From the NCBI GenBank assembly GCA_039975755.1, contig JBDWGM010000062.1:70320-134319 (forward strand): a DNA stretch of 64,000 nucleotides, read 5' to 3'. Shown here piece after piece: positions 42,560 to 50,885 of this stretch (positions are counted from its first letter, which is position 1; each line of letters opens with the position of its first letter). A program made the position numbers and the translations under genes. The notes under the pieces were generated by a model. That model did no database searches. It was not told the origin of the DNA and worked only from the letters and a program-made list of their open reading frames with translations. Source of the DNA: JABSSA01 sp039975755. GTDB lineage: Bacteria > Pseudomonadota > Alphaproteobacteria > Rhodobacterales > Rhodobacteraceae.

Positions 42560-43897
42560 ATGGGACAGATATTTGCCGACCTCGGTGGCGAACTTGCCGC
42601 TATGTTTCTTTCGATCATTTCGATCCTGCCGGCATTGATTGGATATATCGCGCTTATCCTGCTGTTCATGTTCTTGTGGCGCATGATCCGTGGACGCTTA
42701 AGTGCGACCCAAGATTATACGTCGTTGAAAACGGTTACGTTTGGGGATGAAAGCGCGGTTGTTTCGGACAAAGCAGCCTCGGTTATTTCTGTCGTACTGA
42801 TCTTTGTCATCTGGGGCGCGTTTACTGGAACCGGACTACTTCCGCGGTTTTTGCACGCGCCGGGGCCGTTTCTCGGGCAAGAGACGTTTGTTTACACTGT
42901 CGAGGCTGAAGACGGCACGCGAGAAGACGCAACCGTTACAGTTTTGGTCCATGAGGCGGGCGAAACACCTGAAGTGCCGACCGTTGAGCCCGGAGAGGGA
43001 ACAGCAAAGGACGATGTTCTGGTTGTTCAAGCGTATCGTTCGAAATTGTTGCGTTGGGATGCCAACGACGAAGTGACGCGAGATGACGGCGCAAAGATCG
43101 TTGCCATTGACGGTCGCGCGATTGAACGAGGTGTCGACGCGCAAACGGGTTTTGGTCGCGTCGCATTGACGGACAAAGGAACATTGAATTTCGAACCCGG
43201 AAAAGGGTGGCAGATGGAAAGCATCTGGTTGCCAGCTCCGGATTCCGTCTGGCAGCGTTTGTTAAGCGTTTCTCGCGACGGGTATCAAAACGTCACTTTG
43301 GCAGAGCATCTGAGTTATTCGTTGTTTCGCGTCATCGTCGGCTTTTTTCTGGGTGCATTGGTTGGCATCCCATTGGGATACGCGATGGGGTTGTCCAACT
43401 GGTTCCGCGGTTGGTTTGATCCGATTGTCGAATTCATGCGCCCTGTGCCGCCTTTGGCATTGATCCCGCTTGTGATCATTTGGGCTGGGATTGGCGAGCA
43501 GGGTAAAATCATACTGCTGTTCCTTGCCGCCCTTTGGATCATGGCAATTGGTGCGCGTTCCGGCGTGTCTGGTGTCAAAATATCAAAGGTGCATGCTGCG
43601 TATTCATTGGGGGCAAGCAAGTGGCAAATTCTGCGCCACGTCATAATCCCCAATTCCCTTCCCGAGATTTTTACGGCGGCGCGTGTGGCCATGGGGGTCT
43701 GCTGGGGAACTGTGGTTGCGGCCGAATTGGTCGCCGCTGAAAAGGGTGTCGGAAAAATGATCGTTGCGGCATCCAAATTTCAAGACACCGACATTGTGTT
43801 GATGGGGATTATTCTGATCGGCCTGATCGGCTTTGGAATTGATATGCTGATGCGTTACGCCGAACGCTGGTTGGTGCCTTGGAAGGGCAAAGGCTGA
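42560..43897 (+). CDS. tauC: Taurine ABC transporter permease with an inserted domain
   Basis: A 445-residue permease, much longer than the usual 270-280 residues of TauC/SsuC. Two hydrophobic helices (about 15-45 and 70-90) are followed by an extra soluble, beta-rich stretch of about 125 residues (TVEAEDGTREDATVTVLVHE to GRVALTDKGTLNFEPGKG). The normal permease core then runs from WLPAPDSVWQRL, with six helices and the EAA loop AAYSLGASKWQILRHVIIPNSLPEI. It is the last tau gene here. A hairpin (43911-43931) lies between it and the converging kinase gene. Confidence 0.9.
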   Translation: MGQIFADLGGELAAMFLSIISILPALIGYIALILLFMFLWRMIRGRLSATQDYTSLKTVTFGDESAVVSDKAASVISVVLIFVIWGAFTGTGLLPRFLHAPGPFLGQETFVYTVEAEDGTREDATVTVLVHEAGETPEVPTVEPGEGTAKDDVLVVQAYRSKLLRWDANDEVTRDDGAKIVAIDGRAIERGVDAQTGFGRVALTDKGTLNFEPGKGWQMESIWLPAPDSVWQRLLSVSRDGYQNVTLAEHLSYSLFRVIVGFFLGALVGIPLGYAMGLSNWFRGWFDPIVEFMRPVPPLALIPLVIIWAGIGEQGKIILLFLAALWIMAIGARSGVSGVKISKVHAAYSLGASKWQILRHVIIPNSLPEIFTAARVAMGVCWGTVVAAELVAAEKGVGKMIVAASKFQDTDIVLMGIILIGLIGFGIDMLMRYAERWLVPWKGKG

Positions 43898-43910
43898 TTA
43901 AGAAATCAAG

Positions 43911-43931
43911 GCCTGCCCGTTTAGGGCAGGC
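43911..43931. terminator. Hairpin between tauC and the kinase gene
   Basis: A perfect eight-base-pair stem GCCTGCCC/GGGCAGGC with loop GTTTA lies between the ends of the two converging genes. There is no T run on the plus strand, so it may mark a transcript end rather than act alone. Confidence 0.45.
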
Positions 43932-46243
43932 TATGATTGCAGTGCTCCACGAAGCACTTGTGACAAAACATGACTTTCGACCGGCTTTTGCAAAAACGCC
44001 AAAGATGGGTCGATTTTGGTTTCGTCCGGCAGATTCAGTTTGGGATAGCCCGACATCAAAATAACTCTTGCGGTTGGGTCGGCCGCGCGCAGCGACTGCG
44101 TGAATTCCAGACCATTCACACCTCCGGGCAAGACGACATCGACCAAATGAATATCCGGTTCAATCCTGCGTTTCAGGGTGGTCTCGGCTTCGGCGGCAGA
44201 CGAAGATTGGATGACGCGATAGTTCAGCGTTTCCAGTAACCGTCGCATCGCAGCCTGAACATCTGGATCGTCTTCGACCAAATGGACAAGTTCACCATTT
44301 CCACTGAAATTACGGGGTGTTGCGTGGGCTGTCGGTGCAATACTGTTTTCTACAGAACGGGGTAGGAAAATAGAAACTGTTGTCCCGCCATGTTTGTTTT
44401 TGGTGATGTTGGCATCGCCATTTGATTGGCGCGAAAACCCCAAAACCATAGAAAGCCCTAGGCCACTGCCTTTTCCAACATCCTTGGTTGTAAAGAAGGG
44501 TTCAAAGGCGCGTTCAGCAACTTCCGATGACATACCGGTCCCTGTATCGCTGATGCAAATCTCTACGCAGCCGCCGGTTGCTGCATTGGGGCATGTCACG
44601 CGTTCGACATTCGGGTCATCGTGTAACATGGGACGACACATCAATGTTAAAGTGCCGCCCCTTGGCATGGCATCGCGAGCGTTTAAGGCGAGATTCAGCA
44701 AGGCACTTTCTAGGTGGTTTTGATCCGCAAATATTCGAATAGGATCGCCAGGAACCTCGATCTGAACCGAAATGTCTTCACTTAACACGCGTAAGATTGT
44801 CTTTCGCATCGTTTCCAACAGTTCGCCCAAGTCGATCTGGCGCGGCAACAAAGTTTGTTTGCCAGAATAAGCCAACAGATGCCGAGTCAATTCGGCCCCT
44901 TTTTCCGCAGCACTCACAATAGACGTCGTCAGTTCGCTGTCGATGAACTCGTTCAATTCCAGCAATTGCGCATTGCCTTGAATGACCGTCAGCAAGTTGT
45001 TGAAATCATGTGCAATGCCGCCAGTTAATTGTCCGATGGCTTCCAAGCGTTGTGTAGACAGCAAGGATGCTTCAAGGCTTTTTCGTTTGGAGATATCTGT
45101 CAAAAGACCGACGGATCGCACGGCTCTGCCTGCGTCATCATGAAGGGTTATTCCCTGTGCGTGATACCAGATCGCCTTACCGTCGCGCGTCACAAAACGA
45201 TGCTCATACTGAAGCGGTGCGCCCGGGTTTTTTAAGTGGCTTATCAAACCCTTCCGAAAGGCTCCGGTTTCATCAGGGTGCACAAAGGCCTTTGTTCCTG
45301 ATCGGTGAATTTTCTCCATGAACTCATCAGGCTCATATCCCAGATTTTCGATGAAACTAGGCGACACAAAAACACTGTTATCCGCAATATTCCAATCCCA
45401 GATGGCTGCTGTGCGCGCCGCCAAAGCATAGCGTTCTTCGCTTTCCTTTAGACGTGATGTTCGTTCAGCGACTTCCGCTTCTAAACCTTCGTTCAGTCGA
45501 ACCAGTCGGCGGCGCAAGCGCGACGCATCTGTGATGTCTTCTTCGTTTAGTACAACTACAAAATCGGCGGTGACAGGATCGCGTCCACGTCTTGCGCAGA
45601 TACGATGCACACGCAGCCCATCCAAGGTGAGGACGTTGAAATCTTCGTCTATTTCGCCGTTCTTTTGAACGGCCTCCAATATACGCCGCGCGTTTTCCTT
45701 GTTGGCAAATCGCTCGCCCAAATCCCCGGGAACAGTGCCATTGGGCTCTGTCACCGGGCCGTAACAGTTCAAAGCAGCAGGGTTTTGAACCAGTAGCTTG
45801 CCACTTGTGGAAAATGAACTGATCATAAATGCGGATGTGCGGGCGGCTTCAAAAATCCGAATGTCTTCGTCGTTCGTTTGCTGTTCTGTTAGGCGCACTA
45901 TTTCAACCATTACCGCGCTAATGTTCTCTTCGATCGTGACCGGTTGGAAAGACAGAACAGCAGTCCGAGGGTTGTTCTTAGGATACAAAGTCCAGGTATC
46001 TTGTAACCTGCCGTCTGCCCCAGCTCCGTCAACGATTTGGCGCAAACGCGTGCGCACAGACGCACTGTCACTTGAAAAATCTCGGGCTGTCAGTTCGTCT
46101 AAGGTTCGGGCGTCCCAAAATTCTAGCGCAGCTTGATTTCCCCACCATAGGTTGTGTCTGTCGACATCAAAAATCCAAATTGGCGTGCTTAAAGCCTCAA
46201 ACTGTTGCATGCTGAGGCGGTCTTGAAAATACGAGTGTGGCAA
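43931..46243 (-). CDS. Soluble hybrid sensor histidine kinase (PAS-PAS-PAS-HisKA-HATPase-REC)
   Basis: A 770-residue cytoplasmic kinase with no membrane helix. In order: PAS-like domain (about 12-95, WIFDVDRHNLWWGNQAAL), a second PAS (about 135-240), a coiled coil near 245-275, a PAS_3 domain (about 285-390, AAIWDWNIADNSVFVSPSF), HisKA with His412 in GGIAHDFNNLL, HATPase with NLALNARDAM and GKGSGLGLSMVLG, and a receiver domain with phosphoacceptor Asp702 in HLVDVVLPG. The start appears to be TTG at 46243; ATG at 46210 is the alternative. No response regulator gene is adjacent. Confidence 0.9.
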   Translation of the reverse strand: MPHSYFQDRLSMQQFEALSTPIWIFDVDRHNLWWGNQAALEFWDARTLDELTARDFSSDSASVRTRLRQIVDGAGADGRLQDTWTLYPKNNPRTAVLSFQPVTIEENISAVMVEIVRLTEQQTNDEDIRIFEAARTSAFMISSFSTSGKLLVQNPAALNCYGPVTEPNGTVPGDLGERFANKENARRILEAVQKNGEIDEDFNVLTLDGLRVHRICARRGRDPVTADFVVVLNEEDITDASRLRRRLVRLNEGLEAEVAERTSRLKESEERYALAARTAAIWDWNIADNSVFVSPSFIENLGYEPDEFMEKIHRSGTKAFVHPDETGAFRKGLISHLKNPGAPLQYEHRFVTRDGKAIWYHAQGITLHDDAGRAVRSVGLLTDISKRKSLEASLLSTQRLEAIGQLTGGIAHDFNNLLTVIQGNAQLLELNEFIDSELTTSIVSAAEKGAELTRHLLAYSGKQTLLPRQIDLGELLETMRKTILRVLSEDISVQIEVPGDPIRIFADQNHLESALLNLALNARDAMPRGGTLTLMCRPMLHDDPNVERVTCPNAATGGCVEICISDTGTGMSSEVAERAFEPFFTTKDVGKGSGLGLSMVLGFSRQSNGDANITKNKHGGTTVSIFLPRSVENSIAPTAHATPRNFSGNGELVHLVEDDPDVQAAMRRLLETLNYRVIQSSSAAEAETTLKRRIEPDIHLVDVVLPGGVNGLEFTQSLRAADPTARVILMSGYPKLNLPDETKIDPSLAFLQKPVESHVLSQVLRGALQS

Positions 46244-46354
46244 TTGTCATTCCCGAAGTGAATACAACAGTAGAGTGATCATCGTTGATTGTTGTTGAAA
46301 GACGTTGCGACCGCAATCGGTTTTTTGGTCAATTGCCAATGCAGATGCTGGAAA

Positions 46355-46381
46355 CGAAAACGGGGCCCACAAAGGCCCCGT
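46355..46381 (-). terminator. Terminator after rplY
   Basis: On the minus strand a seven-base-pair GC stem (CGGGGCC at 46361-46367 with GGCCCCG at 46374-46380) is followed by TTTTCG. It lies about 25 bases downstream of the rplY stop. Confidence 0.75.
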
Positions 46382-46406
46382 AAATTCTTGTCGATGGTCT
46401 CGAAGA

Positions 46407-47057
46407 TTATTCTTCTGAAGTTTCTTCAACTGCGTCTTCTGCTTCACCTTCGGCAGCATCGCCGTCTTCATTGTCCGAGGACCGCAGACCAGATGGCGCG
46501 GAAATATTGGCCACAACAAATTCGCGATCGATTGTCGGCTTCGCACCTTGCGGCAGCGTGATCGACGTGATCGTGATTGTATCACCAACATCCAGACCCG
46601 TTAGATCGACTGTCAGCTTTTCGGGGATCTCACCGGCTGTCACAATCAATTCGACTTCGGGACGCACAACAGTCAAAACACCGCCGCGTTTCAAACCAGG
46701 AGCGGCATCTTCGTTGACGAACTCGACTGGAATGAACAGGTTGATTTTTGTTGTCCGGCGCAAACGCATGAAATCAACATGCGTTGGCAGGTCTTTCACA
46801 ACGTCACGCTGAACGTCACGACAGATAACGCGAACGTCTTCGTGACCATCAACTTTCATGTTGAACAAAGTCGATTTAAAACGACCAGCTTTCAGCATTT
46901 TGAAAAGCTTGTTGAACGGAAGGTTGATCGGAAGCGGATCTGTGTCGCCACCAAATACAATTCCCGGAACCATACCGGCGCGACGCGCCTGACGAGCGGC
47001 GCCCTTGCCTGTCCCCGTACGTTCCAGAGCTATGAGATCAGGAATCTCTCCAGCCAT
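46407..47057 (-). CDS. rplY: 50S ribosomal protein L25/general stress protein Ctc
   Basis: A 216-residue protein with an N-terminal L25 domain (about 1-95; GTGKGAARQARRAGMVPGIVFGG, THVDFMRL) that binds 5S rRNA, and the longer C-terminal TL5/Ctc beta-domain. An acidic tail (EDGDAAEGEAEDAVEETSEE) ends the chain. The long form is standard in alphaproteobacteria. It is usually next to pth, but here they are 8 kb apart. Confidence 0.96.
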   Translation of the reverse strand: MAGEIPDLIALERTGTGKGAARQARRAGMVPGIVFGGDTDPLPINLPFNKLFKMLKAGRFKSTLFNMKVDGHEDVRVICRDVQRDVVKDLPTHVDFMRLRRTTKINLFIPVEFVNEDAAPGLKRGGVLTVVRPEVELIVTAGEIPEKLTVDLTGLDVGDTITITSITLPQGAKPTIDREFVVANISAPSGLRSSDNEDGDAAEGEAEDAVEETSEE

Positions 47058-47189
47058 GATTTTATTCTCCTAAAGTTATGGGGTGCCTCCAAGGCTGTCA
47101 CCCCGACAAGATGGTGCGGATAGAGCGGAATCTGTGCCAAGGCAAGTGAAATCTTGTGACTTCCTCATCCCCGTGTCAGGGCTTGGTAC

Positions 47190-47354
47190 ATGAATAATTG
47201 GCAAGACATTCGTGACTCGCGCACAGCGCTGATGGGTTTCACCGCCGAGGCATTTAGATTGCGATTTTCCTTTTATGCAATCGCGGGTGTTTTGACATTG
47301 GTTTTGGTGGGGATATTGCCGCTTTGGGCATCGCGCTTGTCCAAGAAAACCTAA
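47190..47354 (+). CDS. Small single-helix membrane protein (54 residues)
   Basis: An ATG at 47190 opens a frame ending with TAA at 47354. The product begins MNNWQDIRDSRTALMGF, then a hydrophobic helix (about residues 28-47, IAGVLTLVLVGILPLW) and a positively charged end (SRLSKK). The charge pattern fits an inner-membrane protein with its C-terminus in the cytoplasm. AGGG lies eight bases before the ATG. No family is recognised; it lies between divergent neighbours rplY and the gene at 47589. A chance frame is possible. Confidence 0.5.
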   Translation: MNNWQDIRDSRTALMGFTAEAFRLRFSFYAIAGVLTLVLVGILPLWASRLSKKT

Positions 47355-47588
47355 ATCGGCTGGTAACGGTTTGCATCTGGTGCTCTTCGTTTGGTGGAGC
47401 CGGATCAGGAAATTGCCTAAAATCTTGCGAAAGCTCCACATTTTAAGGGGAATTTTACGCCTGTGCCCAAAATTGGGCGCAACTGAGACAAGCAAGCAGC
47501 CAGTGGTGCGTTAACTAAACGTCAAGTTTGATGGACACAACTTTCGTCAAATAATGTAAAAACCATTTTAGGCAAATGTATCGAGTTA

Positions 47589-48134
47589 ATGAAGAGCAGA
47601 GTGAGTGAACCGATGATGTTGATGGAACCGACCTGCAAGCCAGATTCGCAAATCATAGAAGACATGGGGCTTTTTCAAGCAGGAATGACCCGCGCACAGG
47701 TCGCTTTGGCACCCGTGTTTGGGCAAAACAATCGCGGTGATTGGATTATTTCATCTGTGTTGCCTGACGGAAAAGAATTTCAGGTTGTGTTCGCTGGTCG
47801 CCGGGTCGCCGCAATTGATGGTTTGCGTGCGGAATTATCGCTGGCATGGTCCTCTGCCGTACGTACCGCTTCTGCTCAAGGTGAAAAACGGCCTGCACCT
47901 CAATCAGTGACAATTCCTGTTTTGATCGAAGGATCTTGGCGTGCTGTGTTTCGTCGCGACGGGGAAGGGTGGGAAACCCGTCATTATCAACTTTATGCGG
48001 CGCGTTGGACATATGTGCGTCGTGACGGCGAAGTTGAAGTTGCCGGAGAAGCGCCACAATTCGAAGGGGACGTTGCGCTGAACTCAGTCAGCCATCCGGG
48101 TGTCCCGCAGCTGGCAAACGGATTGTTGCAGTAA
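47589..48134 (+). CDS. Conserved protein of unknown function
   Basis: A 181-residue soluble protein without a signal peptide. A helical start (about 20-45, IIEDMGLFQAGMTRAQVALAPVF in part) leads to beta strands with GDWIISSVLPDGKEFQVVFAGRRVAAIDG near 50-80; a second half contains GSWRAVFRRDGEGWETRHYQLYAARWTYVRRDGEVEV in part. No catalytic motif is visible. The start could also be the ATG a few codons downstream (MMLMEP). It stands alone on the plus strand. Confidence 0.65.
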   Translation: MKSRVSEPMMLMEPTCKPDSQIIEDMGLFQAGMTRAQVALAPVFGQNNRGDWIISSVLPDGKEFQVVFAGRRVAAIDGLRAELSLAWSSAVRTASAQGEKRPAPQSVTIPVLIEGSWRAVFRRDGEGWETRHYQLYAARWTYVRRDGEVEVAGEAPQFEGDVALNSVSHPGVPQLANGLLQ

Positions 48135-48193
48135 ACAAATCAAAGAATGATCAAAAGCGCGGGCTGGGAATATCTCCCCACGCTTTTTTGCAT

Positions 48194-48988
48194 TCAGATC
48201 GAGTGTGCGCCGTCTGCCAAGGACTTAACAAACGCCAATACATCCGCCACTGCGTCGCCGCGACCGATACGCTCAACAATCGCGGATCCTACCACCGCTC
48301 CGTCTGCCACGCGCGCAACCGATGCAGCTGCATCAGGTGTCTTGATTCCGAACCCTACAATGACCGGCAAATCAGTCGACGCCTTAATCCGCGCAACTTC
48401 TGGTCCGACATCTGTGGCCTGTACTTCGGCAGCGCCCGTAATGCCCGTGATCGAAACGTAATAGACAAAACCAGATGTGTTTTGCAGAACCTTTGGCAGT
48501 CGTTTTTCATCCGTTGTTGGCGTCGCTAGACGAATAAAGTTCAGCCCAGCCTTTTGCGCGGGAATGCATAACTCGTCATCTTCTTCCGGCGGTAAGTCCA
48601 CAATGATCAGGCCATCAATGCCTGCACTTGCCGCCTTGGACAAAAAAGTATCAACACCCTGATTAAAAATCGGATTGTAGTATCCCATCAAAACGATTGG
48701 GGTTGTCGTGTCTTGTTCGCGAAACGCACGGGCCAAATCCAAAGTCCGGTCCAATGTCATACCAGCGGCTAAGGCGCGTTGCCCAGCCAATTGAATGGTG
48801 GTGCCATCTGCCATCGGATCGGTGAAAGGCAAACCCAGTTCAATAATATCGACGCCCGCATCTGGCAGGCCCCGCACCAACTCGAGTGAGCGATCAAAGT
48901 CTGGATCGCCTGCCATGACATACGAAACAAAGGCCTTTCGACCTGTTTGAGCAAGCTCACTGAATTTGGCATCAATCCGCGTCGGCAT
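48194..48988 (-). CDS. trpA: Tryptophan synthase alpha subunit
   Basis: A 264-residue TIM barrel that cleaves indole-glycerol phosphate. The catalytic Glu lies in DIIELGLPFTDPMADGTTIQ near residue 50, with the catalytic Asp in IIVDLPPEE near 130; FVYYVSITGITGA and GFGIKTPDAA are the phosphate-binding loops. It is a single gene here, away from trpF and trpB. Confidence 0.97.
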   Translation of the reverse strand: MPTRIDAKFSELAQTGRKAFVSYVMAGDPDFDRSLELVRGLPDAGVDIIELGLPFTDPMADGTTIQLAGQRALAAGMTLDRTLDLARAFREQDTTTPIVLMGYYNPIFNQGVDTFLSKAASAGIDGLIIVDLPPEEDDELCIPAQKAGLNFIRLATPTTDEKRLPKVLQNTSGFVYYVSITGITGAAEVQATDVGPEVARIKASTDLPVIVGFGIKTPDAAASVARVADGAVVGSAIVERIGRGDAVADVLAFVKSLADGAHSI

Positions 48989-49076
48989 ATGCGTCTCCTA
49001 TTCGTCGCTCTTCCACTGCCTCACGAACCGAGGAATGGCAAGAACTCTGACGCATAGATTTAACATTGATTGGCGA

Positions 49077-49562
49077 TTAGAAAGGGAAATGATATCGTAT
49101 CGTATACGAATTCATGCCAGGATTGTCCGATGCAAGGCCGGCATTCGACTTATGCGAAATCGCTGCTGACACAGCGCGACCATTCTTGAATCTGTATCCA
49201 ATTCCCAAAAGCGAACGGATCTCAAAGGCAGAGCCCAAATCGTTGCCCGCGGTACCTTCTTCATAGAGGCCGGGCATAACACTTGATTCGACAAACCAAC
49301 CGCTGTTCCATTGCCACCGTGTTGACAGGCCAGCGCCGACGAAAAAGTCACCTTCTTCCGAAAGGCTGACAGCGCCGCCAATTGCAAAGGACGAAATACG
49401 ATTTTCTCGGAAAGGCTTATGGCGGTAATCTAACGCGAAAACGCCGCCATCTGTACCCGCATCCCCGTAGTCGGTTGTACCGACACCAAGTGCGAATTCT
49501 TGCGCATGAAGCGCAACAGGCAAAATCACAACAGCAACGCAAGTAACGAAACACAGTTTCAT
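49077..49562 (-). CDS. PagL-like lipid A 3-O-deacylase (acyloxyacyl hydrolase family)
   Basis: A 161-residue outer-membrane beta-barrel precursor with signal peptide (about 1-20, ending LHAQ). The C-terminal part AISHKSNAGLASDNPGMNSY carries the His-x-Ser catalytic pair and the NPG segment of PagL, and the chain ends with a Phe (RYHFPF) as outer-membrane barrels do. It would remove an acyl chain from lipid A. The ATG at 49562 is chosen for the signal peptide; the frame extends 25 codons upstream. Confidence 0.8.
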   Translation of the reverse strand: MKLCFVTCVAVVILPVALHAQEFALGVGTTDYGDAGTDGGVFALDYRHKPFRENRISSFAIGGAVSLSEEGDFFVGAGLSTRWQWNSGWFVESSVMPGLYEEGTAGNDLGSAFEIRSLLGIGYRFKNGRAVSAAISHKSNAGLASDNPGMNSYTIRYHFPF

Positions 49563-49777
49563 GGTCTTAGAACTCAATATTGGAAACATCGCATATAGAA
49601 TGATTATTTGAGCAGTGTGATACAAGTCCCTATACATAAACGTGAAAATTATCCTTTTTGGCGTGTCCTATAAGTTGGCTGTACTACCTAAGCGGGTTGA
49701 TTGGTGACGGATGAGCTCTTGCAAGACCGCCCGGGACTGTTAGAAGCCCGCGAGGATAGGCTGAAGGAGACGCAGAT

Positions 49778-50875
49778 ATGGGCTTTCGCATGGGAATCGT
49801 TGGACTGCCAAATGTGGGCAAGTCCACCCTGTTCAATGCTTTGACGCGAACAGCTGCCGCGCAAGCCGCAAATTTCCCGTTTTGCACCATTGAACCCAAT
49901 GTGGGTGAGGTTGCGGTACCCGATGCACGTCTTAACAAGCTGTCCGACATCGCCAGTTCGAAACAAACGATTCCCGCGCGAATGACGTTTGTAGACATTG
50001 CCGGTCTTGTGAAAGGTGCATCCAAAGGGGAAGGCCTGGGAAACCAGTTCCTTGCGAATATTCGCGAGGTCGATGCCATTGCCCATGTTTTGCGTTGTTT
50101 CGAAGATGGCGACATCACCCATGTCGAGGGTCGCGTTGATCCGGTGGCGGACGCAGAAACGATTGAAACTGAATTGATGCTCGCCGATTTGGAATCGATC
50201 GAAAAGCGACTGCAGAACCTGGTTCGAAAAGTGCGAGGGGGCGACAAAGAAGCCGTTCAACAACAGCGCTTGATGGAAGCGGCGAAAGTGGCTTTGGAAA
50301 ACGGCAATCCGGCACGGACAGTTGATGTGGATGAAGAGGATGCAAAAGCATGGACCATGCTGCAATTGCTGACCACAAAACCGGTTCTGTATGTGTGCAA
50401 TGTTGCCGAGGATCAGGCCGCCGAGGGAAATGAACACTCACAGGCTGTGGCTAAAATGGCCGCAGCAGAAGGCAATTCTCACGTCATTATTTCTGCACGT
50501 ATCGAAGAGGAGATCAGTCAGTTGGAAGACGACGAGGCGGTCATGTTCCTTGATGAAATGGGTCTAGAAGAAGCCGGTCTCGATCGGTTGATCCGTGCAG
50601 GGTATGATTTGTTGCAGTTGGAAACCTATTTCACGGTAGGTCCAAAAGAAGCGCGGGCTTGGACAATCAAATCAGGGACATCTGCACCTCAAGCCGCCGG
50701 AGTCATTCATGGCGATTTCGAAAAAGGGTTCATCCGCGCAGAAACCATTGGGTTTGACGACTTTGTCGAACTTGGCGGGGAACAACCCGCCAAGGAAGCT
50801 GGAAAAATGCGCGCTGAAGGCAAAGGGTACATCGTCAAAGACGGCGATGTACTACACTTCCTCTTCAATACTTGA
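49778..50875 (+). CDS. ychF: Redox-regulated ATPase YchF (Obg-family)
   Basis: A 365-residue OBG-type P-loop NTPase that hydrolyses ATP and associates with ribosomes. Motifs: GLPNVGKST (G1), DIAGLVKGASKGEGLGNQFL (G3), and CNVAEDQ in place of the GTP-specific NKxD, which explains ATP preference. A coiled coil (about 130-200) and the C-terminal TGS domain (about 280-363) follow. It is on the plus strand with AAGGAG upstream. Confidence 0.97.
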   Translation: MGFRMGIVGLPNVGKSTLFNALTRTAAAQAANFPFCTIEPNVGEVAVPDARLNKLSDIASSKQTIPARMTFVDIAGLVKGASKGEGLGNQFLANIREVDAIAHVLRCFEDGDITHVEGRVDPVADAETIETELMLADLESIEKRLQNLVRKVRGGDKEAVQQQRLMEAAKVALENGNPARTVDVDEEDAKAWTMLQLLTTKPVLYVCNVAEDQAAEGNEHSQAVAKMAAAEGNSHVIISARIEEEISQLEDDEAVMFLDEMGLEEAGLDRLIRAGYDLLQLETYFTVGPKEARAWTIKSGTSAPQAAGVIHGDFEKGFIRAETIGFDDFVELGGEQPAKEAGKMRAEGKGYIVKDGDVLHFLFNT

Positions 50876-50885
50876 TGGGTGCGCC

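Noticed and set aside
47076..47495. 139-codon minus-strand frame between rplY and the gene at 47589
   Set aside because: Cys/Arg/Pro-rich with no motif; it is antisense to the better-supported 54-residue frame.
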